Made by a program: the position numbers and the translations under genes
DNA from: Euryarchaeota archaeon UBA62
GTDB lineage: Archaea > Thermoplasmatota > Poseidoniia > Poseidoniales > Thalassarchaeaceae
Direction of reading: 5' to 3'
NCBI GenBank assembly: GCA_002502095.1
Contig: DAPJ01000005.1
Coordinates: forward strand, 163,121-227,120
Length of the DNA stretch: 64,000 nt
Shown: piece after piece, positions 60,586 to 64,000 of the stretch
Layout of the letters: every line of letters starts with the position of its first letter
How positions within the stretch are numbered: the first letter of the stretch is position 1
Notes under the pieces: generated by a model
What the model was told of the DNA's origin: nothing
Databases searched by the model: none
The model's input: only the letters and a program-made list of their open reading frames with translations

Positions 60586-61944
60586 ATGGCGCTGGACGGC
60601 TTGAAGAGGCGTATTCTGGGTTCAGCCGGACTTCTGAAGGGCAAGAGGGAAATTGACGAGGATACGCTAAAGGAGCTCAGTAAGTCATTGCGCAGGGCTC
60701 TATTGGAGGCGGACTTCAATGTCAGACAGACCAAAGAACTCACTGAGAAGGTTGAGAGGAGGGTCGTTGAGGAAGAGCCTCGTCCTGGTACCAAGCTTGA
60801 AACACATGCGATGAATATCATCTACACTGAATTAGTCAGGATGTTGGGCCCTCCAAGAGATATCAGACCCCATAATGAGACCATATTGATGGTTGGCCTA
60901 TACGGACAGGGGAAAACGACTACAACTGCCAAAGTTGCAGATTGGTGGAGACGGCGTCATGGGGTAAGAGTCTCGGTAATAGAGGCAGACACCCACAGGC
61001 CCGGGGCGTATGAGCAACTTTGCCAATTACTAGAGGGAACTGGTGTGGGTGTATATGGGGAACCCGGTGAGAGTGACGCCTCTAAGATCGTGAAGAATGG
61101 ACTGAAGGAATTCAGTAACTCTGATGTGGTAATTATCGATACCGCTGGCAGGGATAGTCTTGATGACTCACTCAGGGAAGAGCTCGTTTCTATAGCTGAA
61201 ATCGCCAATGCAACGGAGAGGTTTCTTGTTATTGACGCTCAGGTGGGCCAGGCTGCCGGGCCAGTAGCTCAAACATTCCATGAGTTAGTAGGAGTGACTG
61301 GAACTGTTGTCACTAAGCTAGACGGAACGGCCAGAGGAGGAGGTGCGTTAAGCGCTGTTTCCGCTACCGGGGCCCCCATAGTCTTCGTAGGAGAGGGAGA
61401 GAGAATACAAGATCTTGAGAAGTTTGAGTCGGATCGGTTCATTTCTAGGTTACTAGGCATGGGGGATATCAAGGGTCTGATTGACCTCACACCTGAAGAT
61501 TTAGATCAGGATGAAGCCATGAGGATCACTCAGAGGATGATGTCTGGTAGATTCACTTTGACTGACATGTACTCGCAAATGGAGATGATGAGCAAGATTG
61601 GTACTATGGATAAGTTGCTTTCACACTTGCCGGATAGTATGTTTGGAGGGATGGGTAATCTCAGCACTGGTCAGAAAAGGCAGATGCAGAACAATCTTGA
61701 GAAATTCAGGATAATTATGGATTCGATGACCCAGAAGGAGAAGGATGAGCCTTTGTTACTGAAATCTAGTAGGATAAGGAGGATTGCCAGAGGCTCCGGT
61801 GCGACTGAGAAAGATGTCAAAGAGTTGCTCGCACAGTGGAATAGGAGCAGGAAGATGATGCGCGGTATGAAGGGCGACAGAAGGTTCCGCAGACAGATGC
61901 AGTCCATGATGGACTTCGATGATTCCGAACTAGGCATGGGGTGA
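60586..61944 (+). CDS. srp54: Signal recognition particle protein SRP54
   Basis: The GTPase that binds signal peptides and SRP RNA. The 452-residue protein has an N-domain helix bundle (DEDTLKELSKSLRRALLEADFN, in part), the G1 loop GLYGQGKTTTTAKVA, DTAGRD (G3), TKLDGTARGGGALS (G4) and a methionine-rich M domain (TQRMMSGRFTLTDMYSQMEMMS region). ATG 60586 (MALDGLKRRI) is the natural N-terminus; 66 codons upstream are open but not family-like. trmY follows 4 bp later. Confidence 0.96.
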   Translation: MALDGLKRRILGSAGLLKGKREIDEDTLKELSKSLRRALLEADFNVRQTKELTEKVERRVVEEEPRPGTKLETHAMNIIYTELVRMLGPPRDIRPHNETILMVGLYGQGKTTTTAKVADWWRRRHGVRVSVIEADTHRPGAYEQLCQLLEGTGVGVYGEPGESDASKIVKNGLKEFSNSDVVIIDTAGRDSLDDSLREELVSIAEIANATERFLVIDAQVGQAAGPVAQTFHELVGVTGTVVTKLDGTARGGGALSAVSATGAPIVFVGEGERIQDLEKFESDRFISRLLGMGDIKGLIDLTPEDLDQDEAMRITQRMMSGRFTLTDMYSQMEMMSKIGTMDKLLSHLPDSMFGGMGNLSTGQKRQMQNNLEKFRIIMDSMTQKEKDEPLLLKSSRIRRIARGSGATEKDVKELLAQWNRSRKMMRGMKGDRRFRRQMQSMMDFDDSELGMG

Positions 61945-61948
61945 TTCC

Positions 61949-62536
61949 GTGGATAGGAGATTTGCCATAATCGGCAATAGGGCACCCAGTAGTGGTAAGC
62001 TTAACCTGAACGACTTGCCTGGCGATGGTGGACGGATGGACGTCCTTGCAAGAGCGGTAAATTCTGCGCTATTCATATCTCACGGTATAAGGAAAGATAC
62101 ACAGATTGTTGTCCACCTTATGGGAGGTGACATACCTAGGAGAGTTTTCTTCGATGGTGGCGAGCTTAGGGGCGTCAGGCCCGATGAGAGGTCAATAGCA
62201 GGGCACTTCAAATCAGTGATGAAGACCCCAGTCCCCCCTATCGGACATTTCACGGAGGTTTCCAAGGGAATAAGGCAATCCGGTGGCGGTATCCATCAGA
62301 CCCTAATGGAGTGGAATATGGATGGCGTGGAATCCTATGTCCTGGATGCTGGAGGAAGTATATTCGAAGGTGTTGATATTGCAGGGAAGTGTGGATTCGT
62401 TCTTTCGGATGATTTGGATTTGGACTTAGGGGAGGTAGATTTCCCTCTCGGTTCTTTGTCGCTTGGGAGGACTTGGCTGCAGGGGCATTCATGTATCTCT
62501 GTGATACATCACATCATCGACTCTCACATCCAATAG
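61949..62536 (+). CDS. trmY: tRNA pseudouridine-54 N1-methyltransferase TrmY
   Basis: TrmY methylates pseudouridine 54 of archaeal tRNA, making m1-psi in place of the bacterial T54. The 195-residue SPOUT-fold protein has FAIIGNRAPSSGKLNLNDLPGDGGRMDVL (seen in part), ALFISHGIRKDT, LRGVRPDERSIAGH and a C-terminal LSLGRTWLQGHSCISVIHH. The start is GTG 61949, four bases after the srp54 stop. Its end overlaps surE by 13 bp on the other strand. Confidence 0.93.
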   Translation: MDRRFAIIGNRAPSSGKLNLNDLPGDGGRMDVLARAVNSALFISHGIRKDTQIVVHLMGGDIPRRVFFDGGELRGVRPDERSIAGHFKSVMKTPVPPIGHFTEVSKGIRQSGGGIHQTLMEWNMDGVESYVLDAGGSIFEGVDIAGKCGFVLSDDLDLDLGEVDFPLGSLSLGRTWLQGHSCISVIHHIIDSHIQ

Positions 62537-63450
62537 GGAAGGCCGTCTGGAGACTCGTTGATGGAAGACTCCAGCAGTCTTTCACTAATTCCTAGAGGAT
62601 GGTTGGAAGGCCAGCTACCGAGAGGAGTTATCGACGCCTTTCCGTCATTGATGGCATTACAGTCTGTTCTTGGGATATCCTCCTCGACTATGGTGGCTGC
62701 TCCGACCTCAAATTCTATTCCCTTTGAAGGCGCCTGATCCATATCTGAAGCACTTCTGTACCACCTCGCACCCAATGAAACTGTAGTGATGGAACCATTC
62801 CACTTCTCTGGCAGGTTCACGTTGAGGAAGATGTCCCCATGATGGAAGGCCGATCTCAACAATGATCCTTCGTCATCTCCAGATGGCTTGTTCCCTGTTC
62901 CGTTGGGCCTGAGTAAGTTGGGAAGTTGGGCGGGCAGTGATTCTTCGCATTTGGAGACAAGTCCCATTACGACCTCAAGAGTGTCATCGAAGTTTCTGTG
63001 ACTGTATGTCGCTAGGCTGGTGGCGATAGCTGGCATCCCGTACAGGGACGCCTCTCTAGCAGCGGATACAGTACCAGAATGAAGTACATCGACAGATAGA
63101 TTGGGACCGTGGTTAATTCCAGAGATGCAAAGCTTTGGATCTATCTCCGGAGCCCATGATTTCAGTCCCCCCTCGAGTGCCACGATGACGCAATCACAAG
63201 GACTGCCATCCAGGGAGAACATTCTGAGCGGGGGGCCTCCTTCCACTTTGATAGCTTCAGAGAGATCTTTTCTCTCTGTGAATTGCATGCCACTTGAAAG
63301 AGTCAGCTTCATTCCAGTGGCAGACTGCTCGTTCTGTGGGGCGAGCACCACTACTGGATGTCCTTCCGAGTGTAGCCTCGTTACTAGTGAAACTAGGCCA
63401 TCCGCATCGATTCCATCATCGTTGGTTACAAGTAGATGCGCTTTCTTCAC
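62524..63450 (-). CDS. surE: 5'/3'-nucleotidase SurE
   Basis: A 308-residue SurE-type phosphatase of nucleoside monophosphates. The metal site is LVTNDDGIDADGLVSL near the N-terminus, followed by VLAPQNEQSATGMKLT, SGINHGPNLSVDVLHSGTVSAAREASLYGMPAIA (seen in part), and an N-rich metal site. It is longer than bacterial SurE (about 250) because of an extra segment near residues 165-210 rich in Pro, Gly and Ser. GTG 63450 is the start. It follows the DMT permease by 22 bp. Confidence 0.93.
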   Translation of the reverse strand: MKKAHLLVTNDDGIDADGLVSLVTRLHSEGHPVVVLAPQNEQSATGMKLTLSSGMQFTERKDLSEAIKVEGGPPLRMFSLDGSPCDCVIVALEGGLKSWAPEIDPKLCISGINHGPNLSVDVLHSGTVSAAREASLYGMPAIATSLATYSHRNFDDTLEVVMGLVSKCEESLPAQLPNLLRPNGTGNKPSGDDEGSLLRSAFHHGDIFLNVNLPEKWNGSITTVSLGARWYRSASDMDQAPSKGIEFEVGAATIVEEDIPRTDCNAINDGKASITPLGSWPSNHPLGISERLLESSINESPDGLPYWM

Positions 63451-63472
63451 GTGCGTGCGACAGGCAGGGAGT

Positions 63473-64000
63473 TCATGAATGCGTGTCTGTATTTTGCGTA
63501 TTTCTACTCTCTTCCAAGGTGACCATTACAGCTCCCGCTAGCATTAACGGGCCACCAATTAATGTCCATGTTCCGATATAGGCCTCTCCAGTTATCGCCC
63601 ATCCAATCGCCCCTCCAATGACTGGCTCGAATATCAGAGCGACGGACACCACAATCGGGGAAATCCACCTAAGTGCTGCGTTTATGACCGTATGTCCGCA
63701 AAGTCCTGGGCCGAGGGAAAGGTATGCTATCCACGGGAGCCATGCGGCATCCATCCAGCCTAACGCACTTAGTTCGGGCGTGGCGGATGTTAGGGCTGTT
63801 CCCTCCAAAGTGACCGAGCCTATCGTAAGCATTAGTCCCGCCAAGAGCGTGACTGGGAATGCGTAGATGAATACCGGGGTGCTTCTAGAAGACCTGAGGT
63901 GTCTTCCAATCATTAGGTACCCGACAACAGTGACGGCACCAAGGAAAGCCGCAGCGTCTCCAATCAAGGTCACTTGACTGTTACTCTCCACTTCTAGCAG
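63473..64000 (-). CDS. DMT-superfamily (EamA-type) permease, partial at the right edge
   Basis: The C-terminal 175 residues of a multi-pass permease; the 5' end lies beyond the window. The frame is open to base 64000. Five hydrophobic segments are present, ending GGPLMLAGAVMVTLEESR, a typical last segment of EamA transporters, which have two such five-helix repeats. A GTG at 63991 is likely internal. The substrate cannot be told from sequence; members move small metabolites. It precedes surE by 22 bp on the same strand. Confidence 0.8.
   Translation of the reverse strand: MLEVESNSQVTLIGDAAAFLGAVTVVGYLMIGRHLRSSRSTPVFIYAFPVTLLAGLMLTIGSVTLEGTALTSATPELSALGWMDAAWLPWIAYLSLGPGLCGHTVINAALRWISPIVVSVALIFEPVIGGAIGWAITGEAYIGTWTLIGGPLMLAGAVMVTLEESRNTQNTDTHS

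Noticed and set aside
1..64000. CRISPR array, insertion sequence or prophage
   Set aside because: No spaced direct repeats, transposase, integrase or phage structural genes were seen anywhere in the window.

Overview
The window is a dense 64 kb stretch of archaeal chromosome. The information-processing genes are archaeal: ribosomal proteins S12 and S7 with EF-2, the exosome/proteasome superoperon, PAN, SRP54, RfcL, PriS, MBF1, and a set of archaeal RNA-modification enzymes (TiaS, TrmY, KptA, Tsr3, AlaX). They are mixed with bacterial-like or eukaryote-like metabolic genes. This mixture, the very short intergenic spaces, and full-length aerobic-heterotroph pathways (histidine degradation to glutamate, menaquinone by the futalosine route) fit a marine Thermoplasmatota-type archaeon such as the Marine Group II (Poseidoniales) lineage. 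That placement is inference; no rRNA gene is present to prove it.

Layout. 1-250: the end of an unrecognised gene and a tRNA-Val(GAC). 266-6212 (minus): alaX and a histidine-degradation operon (ftcD formimidoyltransferase, cyclodeaminase, a long eukaryote-type hutU, hutH; no hutI). 6249-8553: PAN diverging from MBF1-tsr3 across a 25-bp palindrome. 8558-15018: a CNNM-type membrane protein, metG, an RDD-like membrane protein, a proline-rich repeat protein, priS and a 65-residue protein. 15107-18530: futalosine-pathway genes mqnD, mqnA and mqnE surrounding a small HEAT protein that closely resembles one half of eukaryotic deoxyhypusine hydroxylase. 18581-26821: split transketolase, a two-pass membrane protein, proS, coaBC, a thiolase, kptA and small zinc-ribbon proteins. 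26904-35590: isopentenyl phosphate kinase, a type 1 IPP isomerase fused to a polyprenyl diphosphate synthase, EF-2/S7/S12, a UbiD-family decarboxylase (candidate anhydromevalonate phosphate decarboxylase), a TPR protein and a NUDIX hydrolase.

35554-40993 (minus): psmA, SBDS, rrp4, rrp41, rrp42, rpl37ae, pcc1, pfdB and a helical protein, the classic archaeal exosome/proteasome superoperon but without rpoP. 41081-47943: dph6, purB, three small unassigned genes (one a RadB/KaiC-like ATPase), tiaS, gmhB- and gmhA-like sugar genes and an archaeosortase. 47935-64000: a very long Lhr helicase, glyS, rfcL, trkH-trkA, an unassigned membrane protein, srp54, trmY, surE and the 3' half of a DMT-family permease.

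Genes that work together: IPK, the isomerase-synthase fusion and probably the UbiD protein make the lipid precursor GGPP. MqnA, MqnE and MqnD make the menaquinone head group. PAN and PsmA belong to the proteasome. EF-2 and Dph6 share diphthamide. The half-DOHH, if real, would act on aIF5A, which is encoded elsewhere. Almost every convergent gene pair overlaps or abuts, so there is no room for separate terminators. Start codons are often GTG and sometimes TTG. I see no insertion sequence, CRISPR array, prophage or rRNA gene. No gene-free stretch exceeds about 135 bp.
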